NCBI GenBank assembly: GCA_907163375.1
Contig: CAJQUW010008720.1
Span: 1-64,000, forward strand
Length of the DNA stretch: 64,000 bases
Direction: 5' to 3'
DNA from: Prostheceraeus crozeri
Taxonomy: Eukaryota > Platyhelminthes > Polycladida > Euryleptidae
The position numbers and the translations under genes were made by a program. Below the pieces are notes generated by a model. That model worked only from the letters and a program-made list of their open reading frames with translations, made no database searches and had not been told where the DNA came from. This document shows positions 41,387 to 54,070 of the stretch, in pieces; position 1 is the stretch's first letter; each line of letters starts with the position of its first letter.

Positions 41387-43042
41387 CAGTCCGTTTCATA
41401 AAAAGTAGATCATCCTAAAATTTGACTAAATAAATCATAAGTATGATACAGAAAGCATTTTTCATGTTATTTCATGTCCCTAATATATCTAAATGTCCTT
41501 ATATAATCTGATAAGCTATGATACAGTAACGGTTCTTAAGCAGCTAAAATTTTGTGGCTCTACCCTTATTGTCTATGACATTACCAATTCGTCTAGGCAT
41601 TGATTCGATGATATCGTTCATTTTTGACTGATCTAACTTTCTCCACTCTCTTTTTAACAGTGACGTAAGTTGTGATACGCCATCTGTAGGCAGCAGTGAA
41701 CGACGAACGTTACGTTTTAGAATACTCCATACATTTTCTATGATATTCAGATCAGGAGAACGAGCTGGCCAAGATAATGTCCTAAGCCCTAATTGAGACT
41801 TGCATAAGTTGACTCTACTACTCCTGTGACACGTAGCATTATCATCCATAAATAACCAAGTCGATGGATCACCAAGTTGATCTGTCATTTGGCCAATGTT
41901 CATTTGTAAAACATTCACATAGCGTTCAGAATTCATGGTTCCTTGCTGTATGTGAAGTTTAGAGCGGCCATTGGTCCATATGCCAGCCCAAATCAGTAGA
42001 GTCGCACCACCTTGTACCCGGGGACGATGTAAATGTCTCGGAATTTCCTGATCAGATTTTATCTATAATCTCAATCGACCATTACTATGCTTCAGACGGA
42101 CTGATGCCTCATCAGACCAGACAACCCGATCCCATTGATTTCGCCAGTGACAATGACTCATTGCCCATCTGAGACGTCTTTTTGTATGCTGATCTGATAA
42201 TTCGATCTGAGAGGGCCTCTTACAGCTCTTGAAATTCGACTCAATAAGTCTTCTACGAATAGTGGACTTAGAAATAGACGAGTCTAGTGCAGCCATCTCA
42301 GTTAACGAGAGACTTGGATCAACTTTAACAAATCTCAAAATTAGGCGGTCTCTACGTTTGGATGTTTTGCGTGGACGGCCAGAGCCCTCTTTACGACAGA
42401 GTCGAAAATCATCATTATGCCATCGATGCACATTTGTGTAAGGGACATTTAGTCACTTGCTTGTAGCTCGCACAGAAAACCCAAGTTCTAGCAAGGCTGA
42501 CACTTTGCCTTTTGTGAATGCGATCTCGTTATTGTTCATTTGTGCTTTGTATTGTTTTCAACCGACAAGAGATAGATTTCTAGCTGAAAGCAATCAGGAG
42601 TGCTGCCAACACCACCGCAACGAAGTCAGGAAGCTATGGAACATGAAGTCCAGTTAATCACATGTAGCAGTTACATTATTGTTGATGAATAATGGTGCTA
42701 TACTGGCTCTGATTGACCGATTTTCTTTATTTTTGTTTTGCTTGATAGCTTTTGGCTTGTAGAACAACATATTACATAACAAAGGAAACAAATGTAATTT
42801 TGCATGAGTGAGGTATGATTTTGTGTAACATTGCTAAATGAAGATCAAATTATCTACTACTTTTTTATCTATAACAGGAAAACAACTCAATATTCATGCT
42901 TGAAATTTCCAACAATGATATTAGTAAGCACAACTGACATATCTTCTAAATTTCAGAGAAATTCGTTCAAGTTTGGCGGAGTTAGACAAAGTTGAAGTTA
43001 AGGCAATGTTTAAGGGTGATCCATTTTTTATGAAACAATCTG
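41387..43042 (-). mobile_element. Tc1/mariner element, nearly intact, TA duplication
   Basis: TA dinucleotides at 41385-41386 and 43043-43044 flank inverted ends: CAGTCCGTTTCATAAAAAGT on the left and, on the other strand, CAGATTGTTTCATAAAAAAT on the right. Similarity continues through GATCA[TC]CCT. The element is 1656 bp with one minus-strand transposase. It lies in the intron between PCF11-like exons d and e, next to the pogo-like relic. Confidence 0.93.
41544..42539 (-). pseudogene. Tc1 transposase, DD34E, two in-frame stops
   Basis: A single frame runs from ATG at 42539 (MNNNEIAFTKGKVSALLELG) to the stop at 41544, with only two internal stop codons: one TGA after VRATSK and one TAG after GRLRL. 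The N-terminus carries a helix-turn-helix and a GRPRKTSKR hinge; a second HTH follows (LSLTEMAALDSSISKSTIRR). Catalytic residues are present: Asp in VVWSDEASV, Asp in LFMDDNATCH, and Glu 34 residues further in PDLNIIENVW. About 331 codons is the normal length for the family. No frameshifts were seen, so inactivation looks recent. Confidence 0.92.
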
Positions 43043-43044
43043 TA

Positions 43045-44740
43045 CATGATATTGTTTCCTAATAGTTTTCTGTTTTAAAATCACGGTCCTATACGCAAAA
43101 TGGTTAAATTAAGAAATACAGATTTCGCGAACTGGATGAAATTTGTGAAAATTTCCCGCTTTACAGCATTTAGCATGCCGGAGATCGAGAGAAATATTGC
43201 ATGATATCCCACTGTTATATCAATGTGGTTATCGGGAGTTGTTTTCTTTATGACATCTGCGTTGCTTCTTTTAAAGAATGTGATGCAAGCACCAGGTTGA
43301 GTGACATTTATTAAGTGTCAATCTGAATGTTTATGTCTTATGATTTAATTATCTTAATATAGCTGTTCGAGGACAGAAGTCTCTTCGATTTATGTCTCAG
43401 ATTCTTCAACTTTCCTCCTTGAGGCTCTACATCTGCTCGAGAACAATGTATTTTTTCCATGCTTTCTTTTGATGATCGAGTGGTAGGCCTCTTTCTATGT
43501 CAAAAGTGAAACAGAAATAAATGTTGCCTAGCTGTCAAATGTATTTATATCTCGCCATGTTTGAGATATCACATGGGATATTGAGATCTTCATAGATGAG
43601 TTAGGAATTGGTTTGACAAGAAAATGTGGAAGACATGATATGAAATTTAATGCCATTCCATCCCTGTTTTTATCGTTTCGTAAATAACGACGACGTTTAC
43701 ACAAGGGGAGTTATATAAATTAGGGCCTACCGTCTTTCCTCATATTTAGACACAGTCTTAATTCGAAACTTTCATGTAAAGACCATGTCATATTTGAGGA
43801 AGATGTCCTAATAACAGTGCAGATGGAGATGCCTTGAAAGATTTCATCAATGTTGTGATGTCTAAATAGATGAAGATAACTTTGATAGAGAAAATACGGT
43901 AGGGGCCGTCAAAAAAGTGTTTGTTTTCATGATTCTTGACATACCTACATGTAGCTTCGCAATATTTTCATACTGTGATACAGAATGTAATGTGCTATAA
44001 GATGCAATAAATAGTTTGAGTTACATAAACTGAAAGAACTAAATGATCGTTTATCCTCACATTATCAATTTCTTGAGGTCCCACCTCGTGAGCAACTACC
44101 TCTGAAAATTGCATATCTTCATGAGCAAAAGTCACACACTATAATGTAGTATTTTCTTCATGCCTTCCTTTGCACATCATGTGGTAGTGCATTTTCTTGT
44201 CTTAAAAATGAAACAGAAAGATATGTCCCGTTTGGTTTGGATGGCTTTGATATGAATAGTGAAATTTGGAACTCTTCACTTAGCTTGGTCATTGACTTTT
44301 ATTCGACAGAGCGGCGAAAACTTTTTTCTTTGTCAATCAAAGCTTTGTACTCCTCTGCACTTTTCGTAGATCCAAAAATATGTAGCGGTTGGCTTTGTGT
44401 CGGGTACACAGGATGTTCAAAGTTCACCATCAAAATTTTCAAGATGATGTAAATGCAGAAAGGAATCTGAGTCTTTCGCTGAATAATGCTTCTCAGTTTC
44501 ATAACGAGATAAGTCCCTTTGACGACACTGTGCCTCAAATAGCTCATTTGGCTCGATCATAACTTGGAGAACATCACGTGAGTCTTCAATCAAACATCTA
44601 AACAGCTACCTGAGCACCGAGACACTTACTTAATTCTCGCTTATTGTTGATATGATATTGAATGCTATAACGAAAACTGGAAAAATACTTCAGGTACCCG
44701 ATACAACCGGATAAAAATATATCATATGAAAAAACAACTT
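43045..44740. other. Intron sequence, nothing recognised
   Basis: No exon or element is supported between the Tc1 copy and the MITE to the right. Confidence 0.45.
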
Positions 44741-44748
44741 ATCTGCAG

Positions 44749-45452
44749 CAGGGATTGTCTAAAATTAATTGATTTTAATTAATTAAATGGTTAGAATAAA
44801 CAATTTCAGTAAATTGATTGATAATTTTTCCAATTCCAATTAATCAATTGCTGCATTTTCCTATTCCAATCAATTATTGTTATCTGTCAGTAGCCTTACC
44901 TAGATTGCTTACCTAATTTCGCCTCTGTAGTCTTCTGCTCCTCACAATTCACAATTACAGCAAGCATTTTAGCCTTTCATTGCAGGTTGGTAAGCAGCAA
45001 CAACGTTACGATTCATAAGTAGCCACAAATTCATGTTTGTCTCAACCAGAGTACAACACAAAGCCCTAAATTGTAGGCGAAATTTCTCCACTCAATCGTC
45101 AATGGTGAAAACAATGGAGAATCACGAACGCCTGCGTGAACTACATGTATGTGCCGAAGGCATCTCTGCGTCTGTGCGAGAGAATTCTAAGTAATTATCC
45201 GCATGTCTGATTGGTCTGACTAATCGCAGTAGGCCTTATTAAAACACAAAAAATGGTTGGCATGGTCGTTATCTTAGCGATGTAGCCTACTTTCATGTCC
45301 AGGAAATTTCTAAGACCATAGTTTGTTTATTGCTCTGCAACGTGTGTACAGTTAAACAAATCTTGGATCAAGTGAAGGAATAGTTAATGCTATTAAGTTA
45401 CAGAAAATGCTCCAATTTTGGATTCCAATTCCAATTAAATTGACAATCCCTG
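44749..45452. mobile_element. 704-bp hAT-type MITE
   Basis: The ends CAGGGATTGTC (left) and, on the other strand, CAGGGATTGTC (right) are perfect inverted repeats. A perfect 8-bp duplication, ATCTGCAG, lies outside at 44741-44748 and 45453-45460. Just inside both ends are AATTAATTGGAATT-like words. No coding capacity was recognised. It shares the CAGGGAT start with the 224-bp MITE at 25,811, so the two may answer to related transposases. Confidence 0.92.
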
Positions 45453-45735
45453 ATCTGCAGAATCTCTGCTGCTGTTCCTTATCGTTGGGGGATACATCGA
45501 TGCCTAACTACAGTACTCAGTAACATATTTCTTCCGCGAAATATTTTCAAAGCTTTTTTAAAACTCAGAAATTGAGAGTCAGATGCTCTTGTCGTCGTGC
45601 TGCTGTCGCTATGTCTCCAAATAGAAAATGAAAAAGACATCTCCGATAAACGATCATTTCCAAAACCCCCTCTGATCAATAGTCACGATGTGGTCTATGA
45701 ATTTCAATGTCATTTGCGCGAGGCAAGTTGCATCG

Positions 45736-45917
45736 GATATCTAGAGAATGACAATAAATAGTCAATAAAAGACACCAACACCCTTGATTCCGCGAACGCA
45801 CTCGCCTCACCCAGGAATCGAACCGAAGTCCGAGGTGGTGACGAGCTCGCACTTTCTTCACTAGGCAAAGCTGACGACACAAAAAGAATACGACTTAGTG
45901 CAGTTGTTATCTCCAAG
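45736..45917 (-). repeat. tRNA-derived SINE, minus copy
   Basis: On the minus strand: CTTGGAGAT head, then an A-box-like GCTTTGCCTAGTGAAGAAAG, GTGCGAGCTCGTCACCACCT and a good B box GGTTCGATTCC, then a tail GTGTCTTTTAT...TTGTCATTCT. The A-to-B box layout is that of a tRNA-type Pol III promoter. It is the inverted partner of the copy at 46,047. Confidence 0.85.
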
Positions 45918-46046
45918 TGGTATCGACAGCTCATTATGCTACTATTATTGAAAGAATGCTACCAGCATTAATGTTGCAGAGACAGCATATCAGAATGTCA
46001 TACGACTGCGTCACACAGTAGATTGACAACAAAGGTATGTCGTAGT

Positions 46047-46220
46047 CTTGGAGATGACTATTGCCTTCACTCACATTTCTTTGGCGCCGTCAGCATGGCT
46101 TAGTGAAGAAGGTGCGAGCTCGTCACCACCTCGGACTTCGGTTCGATTCCTGGGTCAGGCGAGTGCGGTCGCGAATCAAGGGTGTCGGTGTCTTTTATCG
46201 TTGTCATTCTGTAGATATTC
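46047..46220 (+). repeat. tRNA-derived SINE, plus copy
   Basis: The same sequence as the minus copy in opposite orientation: CTTGGAGAT head, GCATGGCTTAGTGAAGAAGG, the identical GTGCGAGCTCGTCACCACCT and GGTTCGATTCC, and the GTGTCTTTTAT...TTGTCATTCT tail. The 5' heads differ more than the tRNA-like bodies. The two copies are separated by about 129 bp. Confidence 0.85.
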
Positions 46221-46657
46221 AATATACTACGATAGACCTTTGTTGTCAAGTTATATCGGCTTCACATCGCAACATTTATTTGAGAGTGGAAGAAGTACAA
46301 ACATCTTTCATCGTCTATTGGGAGACATAAGCAACAGCATTAAGACGACAAAAACATTCGACTCTTAAATTCCCAGTTTTGAAGCAAGCAGATATGATCG
46401 TTCAATTTATGAAATGTTGCCAGTGCTCATTAGTCTCCGTTCACCATCTCTTACCGGCCAAAGTGGCTCAGTTAGACCTAAGTTATCTGATCAGTTATTT
46501 CTGAATAGATATTGCTCGAAGACGCATAAACTTACATGACATTGAAAATTATACACATGCATTATAGTGAAATATCCTCAATATTTCACTTTGCATTCAT
46601 CAAAGCTCAAATTACGATGCTGTATTCAACTCAACGAAAAAATAAATAGTTACTTAC

Positions 46658-47043
46658 GTTTTGCTCATCGTCCGATAAGGCTTCGACTGTCGGCTGATTG
46701 GCAGTATCCGTATTTCCTCCTTCCATTCCGCCTTCAGAATCTGTGTCGTCTTGCCCAGCAGGACCGCACGTGCCAAGTAGCCACAGATCACTGGTTTCGA
46801 AGTAAGCCCGTGACTTCCCGCCAGTCTGCATTGCTGAATTATTGGTAATGAAATGATAATCCAGATGCGCGGTGAATTCTTCTGACTCTGGATTAAAGTA
46901 CCGTTGTCCACACTGCGTGCATTGATATCCTTCATAAAGCAATTTCCTTGCAGGCTCGTTCATCTCCATGAATTCTGTTAGTTTAAATGCATCAAGATCC
47001 AACGTAGGAGGAAGCTTTTTCTTTTCAACAAGACCATGCTTGA
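46658..47043 (-). CDS. PCF11: PCF11-like exon d: first zinc finger (C2H2)
   Basis: 128 full codons between ATTGTAG and AAC|GTAAGT; the first two bases complete a codon begun by the preceding exon (phase 1), and it leaves in phase 0. The product reads VKHGLVEKKKLPPTLDLDAF, then LLYEGYQCTQCGQRY...EEFTAHLDYHF. C-x2-C and H-x3-H form the finger that in Pcf11 precedes the Clp1-binding segment. The segment after it keeps only a weak trace of the usual tryptophan-rich block (SRAYFETSDLWLL) and turns into Asp/Gly/Glu-rich sequence ending ALSDDEQN. The next exon begins the second finger. Confidence 0.87.
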
Positions 47044-50000
47044 CTACAATTACAAACGCGGAAATGAAGGCATGAGCTCTATACTTCATCGTTATCTCAG
47101 GTACTATGGAAGTCCCTTTCCGTTTATATCCTTATACCAAACTGCTAATTCCCTGAAGCGTTTGCTGTGTTTCACATAACTATCAAACCGATCGTTCCTT
47201 AAATGAAAGTGAATCACGTCATCTTGGCTAAGTTCACCAAGAATAACGCAGAACAGTTTTGTCTTCAGTGTTGCGACAGGCAGCATGCTTGTAAATGTGC
47301 GAAACAAGTAGTACGATTACATAACTTCCGTAATTTAGCAATCGCACCTAGGAGCCTACTGTTTGAAACTAACTGGAGTTTATTGATGAGGAAACAAGTA
47401 TAACTACTATGAGAGCATAAAAATGTTCATATGATCGGCATCAAGTCAGAAATCGCACGCTAATTTAACTTTTCTACGAATGCATCTTCTGTTATCAAAA
47501 GATGTGAAAACATCAATGAACAATAGTGTGTAGCCGATACTACAGCCTGCGTCAAGGGCTCACGAAAATGACTTAATGAATTTCTCTTAACCTTATACCA
47601 CATAAAATAAGTGAAAAAATGTAACGAACATGTGTTTTTGTATATCATGAGCTTCAAAGAGTGGATAAGTCAAGAATAACGTTGTCTCGAAAGAACGTAA
47701 GCATCTACACGATATTGGAATGAGGTAATGCGCATTACAAGGAACGACATAATAGCACTTCCTCAGGATGATATGAATACAGTTATTAAGAATTGCATAG
47801 CAATCAGTAAAACTTGGAAGGAAATTTTACCATTTTTCAAATACTGTACAAGTATCAGCGCTGATGTTTTGTCCAGACCAAAAATGCTACATTCTCAAAG
47901 TCAACCTCGCCAAACATTTGTTTCATATATCGTCATACATTTGAGAATCATTGTCAAAATATCGCCATGCTTCGTTAGCGACCGACAAGGATCCAGTATC
48001 CGTTCCCAATTTTCCTGACATGTACCGATTGTTGGACGGTCGCAATTTCTATCGAGCGCAATTTTCCTGCTGCTACTTCTTGCTATCTCTTATATTGCGG
48101 CGCAGAATCTAGAATTAGAGGTCTTAATGGCTCTCACCCCTTTAGGATGAAGTCATCCCAAGCCCTCGGCCTAACTGTTCATTACCAGTCCTTTCCACAG
48201 TGATTGCGAAATTACCAACCCATCCATACCCAACTTGAATGCCCATTAAGCACAACCACAAAGTCTGTTTATTAATCCTCGAAATATGTATTAGAAATAT
48301 AGTGATTATGACCTCCAATCAAGTGGCATTATATATGTACATGATAAATTTTAAGTCAAATAACGAACTCAGTTTTATCATTTAATCGCTGAAGACTATA
48401 TTTTCAGAATAAAACTATTCCTTGAATCTTTAAATATAGTTCATTGTCATGCACTAATCCTCCAAAATGATGTAATGCAATATTGTTGCATTATACAGAT
48501 AAATGCACACAGTATGTACTTGAGAATCAAGGAAAAAATAATTACTCAATAAAAAACCAGAAAATTCCTCCCTTAAGAAGACGCATTCAAAAATGAGTTC
48601 ATTCAGTTATAATAATTAAGTGGAAAATTGTATATTCGGTCTGTCATCGGAGCAGCATATCATTGGCACCGGCAATTCATTCCGTGAAAATGCAGATGCA
48701 CTGAGGAAACAGTTATGAAGTTTGAAAATCCATTGAATACGTTTCTTTTTAGAAGATCGTTAATTTCAAACTAAATGAGGTTAGCTAGCAACTGCTCGAA
48801 AATTAATAATAATCGAATATAAAAAATATCCGATTATCCATGAACAGATGACGTACATGTATCTTCCCAACGGGTTGCATTTTTTACGAAGATTTGATGA
48901 AAAGTTTCTCACAAGGATCGTTTAAAGTAGATCTACGAAAAAAGGTTATAAGTACAAACTTGTATTTTGCGTCATGCAATTTATCACTATCATTGATAAA
49001 TAACAAGTCATGTAGGTAACTGAAATGCTACCTTGCATTTCTCATTATTGCAGTTCAGTTGATTAATGTGAACACAATTTAAGATCGACTTTGAGATCTG
49101 ACTACTTATTTGAATTTTTGCTCTTGACTCTATTCGAAAAGCAACTCGTAGCTGTTCAAAAGCGAGAGAGTAGTGATGAACCTCCATCACAGACAAGTTT
49201 GATTTATTTCATTGTTGATAAAGAGGAATCACACTCATTCGGTAAATAATTAATGACTACAATTTTCACTGGTATTAATACTACAGACTTGCATCATCAA
49301 TGCAGCTTGTCGCAACACTTGCCTTACTCGCATGTCAGTGTTACCGAGAATGATCACATTACCATTTCATTGCGTCTAAACATAATAGGTTACACTAATT
49401 CAGGGTGGCCTCACAATTATATCGCTACACGCTTTCTCTACATAGAATAATTGAGAGAAAGGGCATTGATGCCGAAATCTGATAGTAGGGTGATCATGAT
49501 AGCTGTGAATTCCCCATCCATCAGATCAATGAGAATGACACAGATGCTGCAAAAATTATGAACTATCGTTGTATAATGTCGCTTTTTATAAATTGTGATA
49601 AATAATGTCAGCAATAGTTACTACATCCCTCACAAGCAATTCTTTTTAACAATAACATTTCAAGATTGTTCATTGCGAAACTTCATGAATTGAGTTAATG
49701 AAATTTCACTAATGTTCCATACACTTGTGCAAATAAGTTTCTGTGCCCCATAAAAATACACGCAGATAGCTCCGATTATTAGAGCTGTAAACGAATCTCT
49801 CAACATAGACTTTCTGAAGCACTACTAAGAGGGCATCAGATCAGGAGGTCTCAAGTTTGATATCATTTTCTGGTCAACCACTTTATTCTATCTATCAAGG
49901 ACATCAAACTGAAGCAACTGGCAAAACGCCTGCTATTCATAGATCGCAATACAAATAAAATGGAAATATAAGAAAAATAATCATGATCAACTATCACTTC

Positions 50001-52968
50001 GTACTTCAGCTTTTTTCTTTTAAGAACATTTAGCTTGAATTTTCAGTTCATGAAATTCAAAAATTCGCGTATAGACACTATGTTTGTGTTTGCGGCCACC
50101 CTGGTTATCATCGGCTTCACTACAAGTCAACTAAAAGTGGTCTGACCGCCATATTCTAGAGCAGTACAGAATTCTCGGTGCCCTTAACTCCAGAAAAACA
50201 TATAGCAAGGAATTTTGTTATTCATGAGCAAGAAAAATTTCATTAAAACAGTTGCGCAGATGAAATCTACACATGATGCTCACCAGTCGAGAAAAGTCGC
50301 TTCCGATGATACAATAGATTTAAGTTAATTCAATAATTAGATAGCAAAAAATCTCGATAGAAAAATTATGTGTCAAGCTTCTGACAATTATTCAAAAAAG
50401 TAACAATCTGAGGACTAAAGGCTCAATAATAAAAAGCATCACAGCATGTTTCTTGAAAGATTTATTAAGTTTCGCTGATCACTCTGTAAAAATTCTGCTT
50501 TTTCACCATCTAGCCTACTTGCTTGATCATACCTCAAAGGTGACTCACACCTATGAATATAGTTTCACATAAAACGCATCTGTTGCGTTCGCCAAAGTGA
50601 ATTATCAAGATTAGCATTATCACGTCACCTACAGAAAACAGACAGCAATAGAAAATTGAATTCCATCAACCAGGTTGATCATCCGAATATGACACACTCA
50701 CAGTCAGACGGACGAGACAAATTAGTTTTGTATTCAACTACCAATTACATAAATTACTCAACCCACAACTTGATGCGAGAATTCCGATTTTCTTACAAAA
50801 ATATATTTACATGTTCTGTCATCAAGCGTGGATTTCGTCAAAATTGCCAAACTCGCAATAGTTAAGATTTTCAGCTTTCCAAAAATATCAATTTACTTCA
50901 GCGTCCGTAACTAAATTCATCAAGTCGGATTTCAATATAATATTTTTAATTAAGGTACCGAACAAAGATAAGCGTAGAAACTTAATACCCATACAACAGA
51001 CACTACGACTGTTGATAGAATAAGCTCTATAGCATCAGGAAAACAGTATCCGAGTTGCATATCTTATTTTTATTCAGGCAAGGAAAATAGACAACTTTTT
51101 TGAAGACACAATTGTTCATGGCGCAGCAATGTCACATATCACTGGAAGTTTGACACGACAGTTCACGACCCGGAATATACTGAAAAAGCTTTGCAATGAG
51201 CAGCATGTAAAAATGAAATTATTTCAAATATGTTTATCTCATACATCATGAGTATTGGATTAATATTTAGATTGCAACAGATATATTCTAGATTTATTGA
51301 TCTCTCGTACATTCTATTTCATATTTTTTAACTTTATCATTAAATATAAACTAATTCACATCTGGAAGTGTATAACATGTACGTCTATTGATAATAAGAT
51401 AAAATTAGGTCAGATTAAGATTATTCTGTTGAGATTTGCCAACAAAAGATAGAATTTAATATCGAAGCATTAAGAGCGTTAAGAAGACTGTCCTAGCGAG
51501 CCAAGGCACACGATGGATTAATTGTGACCCCGGAGATCACAAACTGAGAGAATGTGCAATGCAACATAGGCCTACATGATCTACTAATGCTTTCGTGCTC
51601 AATGTAATTCCGGCAAATAAGGACTTCCAGAACAAATGCAACTGTCACTTTTAACGCATGTGTTTCATTATTTCATACAAAACGTTCAAATTTTATAATG
51701 CACCCAGTAATTTCCCACCAGTAATTAGTTATTAATTTAATTAATTATATTAATTCTCAACAGAAATTAATACAACTTTTATTTTACTATGAAAAAGTGA
51801 GCCGAACTTTAACGTTTTGCACGATCTTGTAATCATGGCCATGCATGTGATTTCCGGATTACATGAATTTATGACAAGCGTTGTCTGAAAAATATGTGAG
51901 ATGGCTGAATAGCACATTTCAAGTGCAATTAAGTGCTTCAAGGTTGCATGGGTTTATTTAATAATTTTCATTTGATATTTTGCGGAAACAATTTGAAAAG
52001 ATAATCAATATTTTACTTCACCTCCCTAACCTGGTTTTCGAAAACCACACAATATGCTTCAAGGTATCTATTTACATGTATCTACAATCATGCAAAGTAA
52101 CCAAATCTGATGTCTCTTTTGATGATGACGGTAAAATTATCATGTCTTCGTGAAGCTATGACCACTCATTATTCAAGTTATTCTATGCACTTTATTGAAA
52201 GCAATGATAAGAGTAACGACTCGTAAACCCTAATGCTAATACCCCATAATTTGATATCTGAAGCTTTTGTTAAATTTATATGTATCACTCTCCTCATGTG
52301 AATATTGTGTTTTGATTTGCAGTACCACCGTGGAAACATGTTCCTCACACATTGTTAGTATGTTTAGGATCAAATGCCAGCAGCAAGTATATTCATTATG
52401 ATAAAAAAAGCGTTCTCGAATTTCCGGAAGAATCACATGCATGTTAAGGCCATTATAATTATCACTAATAAATATAGCAATACTCCTAATTTACATTATT
52501 GTTCAGTGACAAGAGTGCAAAATAATAAATGTAAAAGCCTAAATATATGTACTTTACAGTTTGGTTCTTGTTGAATCGATAAAACAAACTTCACAAAATG
52601 CTAACTATTACAAGAATCAGTTATGTACCTGAATCAGTCTAAATTTGTTTCTATTCTGAAGATGTAGCTTTTCTTCCTGAATCATAGGCTCAGACAATTT
52701 TGGGTTCGTTATCACTTGTGATAATTGAAACAGTATTGAAAACTGTCTAGTGCACTCCTCTAGCGCGGTTACAACTACGGTAGTGATTTAATACTGATGG
52801 AAAAATGTGAAGGTTCAAATAATGAGCCTCTTACCTACCTAACAACCGAGGCAAAAAAGATGCTGATGGAAAATGTGCCTACTCAAATTCTGACTACAAC
52901 TGAAGTTAAGAATTTTATATTAACAAGAAATTGAGAAGTTATTTTTAACCTAGGAGTACACAACTTAC
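47044..52968. other. 5.9-kb intron, nothing recognised
   Basis: AT-rich intron of the PCF11-like gene. I found no exon, no transposon protein and no clear inverted-repeat element in it. Confidence 0.45.
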
Positions 52969-53446
52969 CCAGCTGATCGAAGAGGCTGAAAACATTTACA
53001 GGAGCAGATGCAGCAGACTGACTTGCTAATGACGAACTTGAGGTAGGTATTGACATGTCTGGCAAAACTCTTGCTTGCGAAGCTTGGGCTGTTTCACCGG
53101 TGATATCGACTTCACTGATATTAGCCGAGGCTTTCTGAATTTCAATTCGCTCTATCGGATTGAGAGGAGACAGATGCAACATGGCAGGTGGACCGAAATG
53201 AGCCCCATTAGCCCATCTCAATATTTTAGTGGGAATAGGAGGTAGAACATCCAAACCCCGCGGTCTGGGTGTGACAATTTTCACTGGAACCATCATATCC
53301 CTTAACTGAATATTTGTCATTTCTCCGTTAAAAGCTATTGAATAGGGGCGGCCATCAATTATCAATTCATGATGAGGTCCACCAACACAAACAGTGACAG
53401 TTTTCTTATTTCCAAGATTGATTCTCGTGCTGCCATTCCCAGGAAT
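52969..53446 (-). CDS. PCF11: PCF11-like exon c: beta-rich repeat segment
   Basis: It starts in phase 0 after CTTCAG and ends in phase 1 at CTGG|GTAAGT. The product reads IPGNGSTRINLGNKKTVTVC, VGGPHHELIIDGRPYSIAFN, then MMVPVKIVTPRPRGLDVLPP, a Ser/Ala-rich stretch and VNVFSLFDQLG. The VGGPxxELxIDGxPYxIxF module resembles the GGP...IDG repeats in the central region of animal Pcf11, and the MVPV segment follows them there too. The FSLFDQL end leads into the zinc-finger exon. Confidence 0.82.
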
Positions 53447-53866
53447 CTGAAGAGCAACGTTTCATATGTTAACCAACCAATAATGCGAAACATAAATCAA
53501 TATCAAATTGATGGGAGCATCTACACAGCAATACACCACACAACCTAATTCTGCATGGACGGAACGCTAAAATTGATTTTCCTTAGGAATTATGATGAAA
53601 TTATGATCAACTAAATTGAACACCACTGATTAATGCCCCTCTAGTAACTTGAGAAACATTGTTATTTACAAAAATAGTCATAAATAGTCGGACGCGCTTG
53701 TTGAATAATTTTATTTAATGAAATTGTCACTCCTGCTCACTTTGTGAATTCCTTTCGGATAACACTTTGAAACCGTATTCAAAACTACTCTTCAAGTTCA
53801 CTAATCAGAAAAAGTAGCCTGTTGGCTTTTTACACGGGCGGTTATTCCACATATTCGACAATATAA

Positions 53867-54070
53867 TAAATTTGTAAAACGAAGACAAAGTCAGTAATAA
53901 AACGTATTGAACAGCTTTCGACTACGTCTTTGTCAATTCAATAAAACAGCAACTACCTCTAACAGAGCAACAAGAAAATAACTTTTTGACGTAAGACTTT
54001 AGAACAAAGACGTAGTCGAAAGCTATCCAATACATTTTATTATTGACCTTGTCTTCGTTTTACAAATTTA
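53867..54070. repeat. 204-bp inverted repeat with GACGTAGTCGAAA cores
   Basis: Arms of about 65 bp (TAAATTTGTAAAACGAAGAC ... and its reverse complement) surround a roughly 70-bp centre. Each arm contains ACAAAGACGTAGTCGAAAGC, once on each strand (53913-53934 and 54004-54024). The GAC-GTA-GTC mini-stem followed by GAAA recalls the hammerhead-like ends of Penelope-like elements, but no active core is present. It lies immediately left of the LINE 5' region. Confidence 0.7.
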
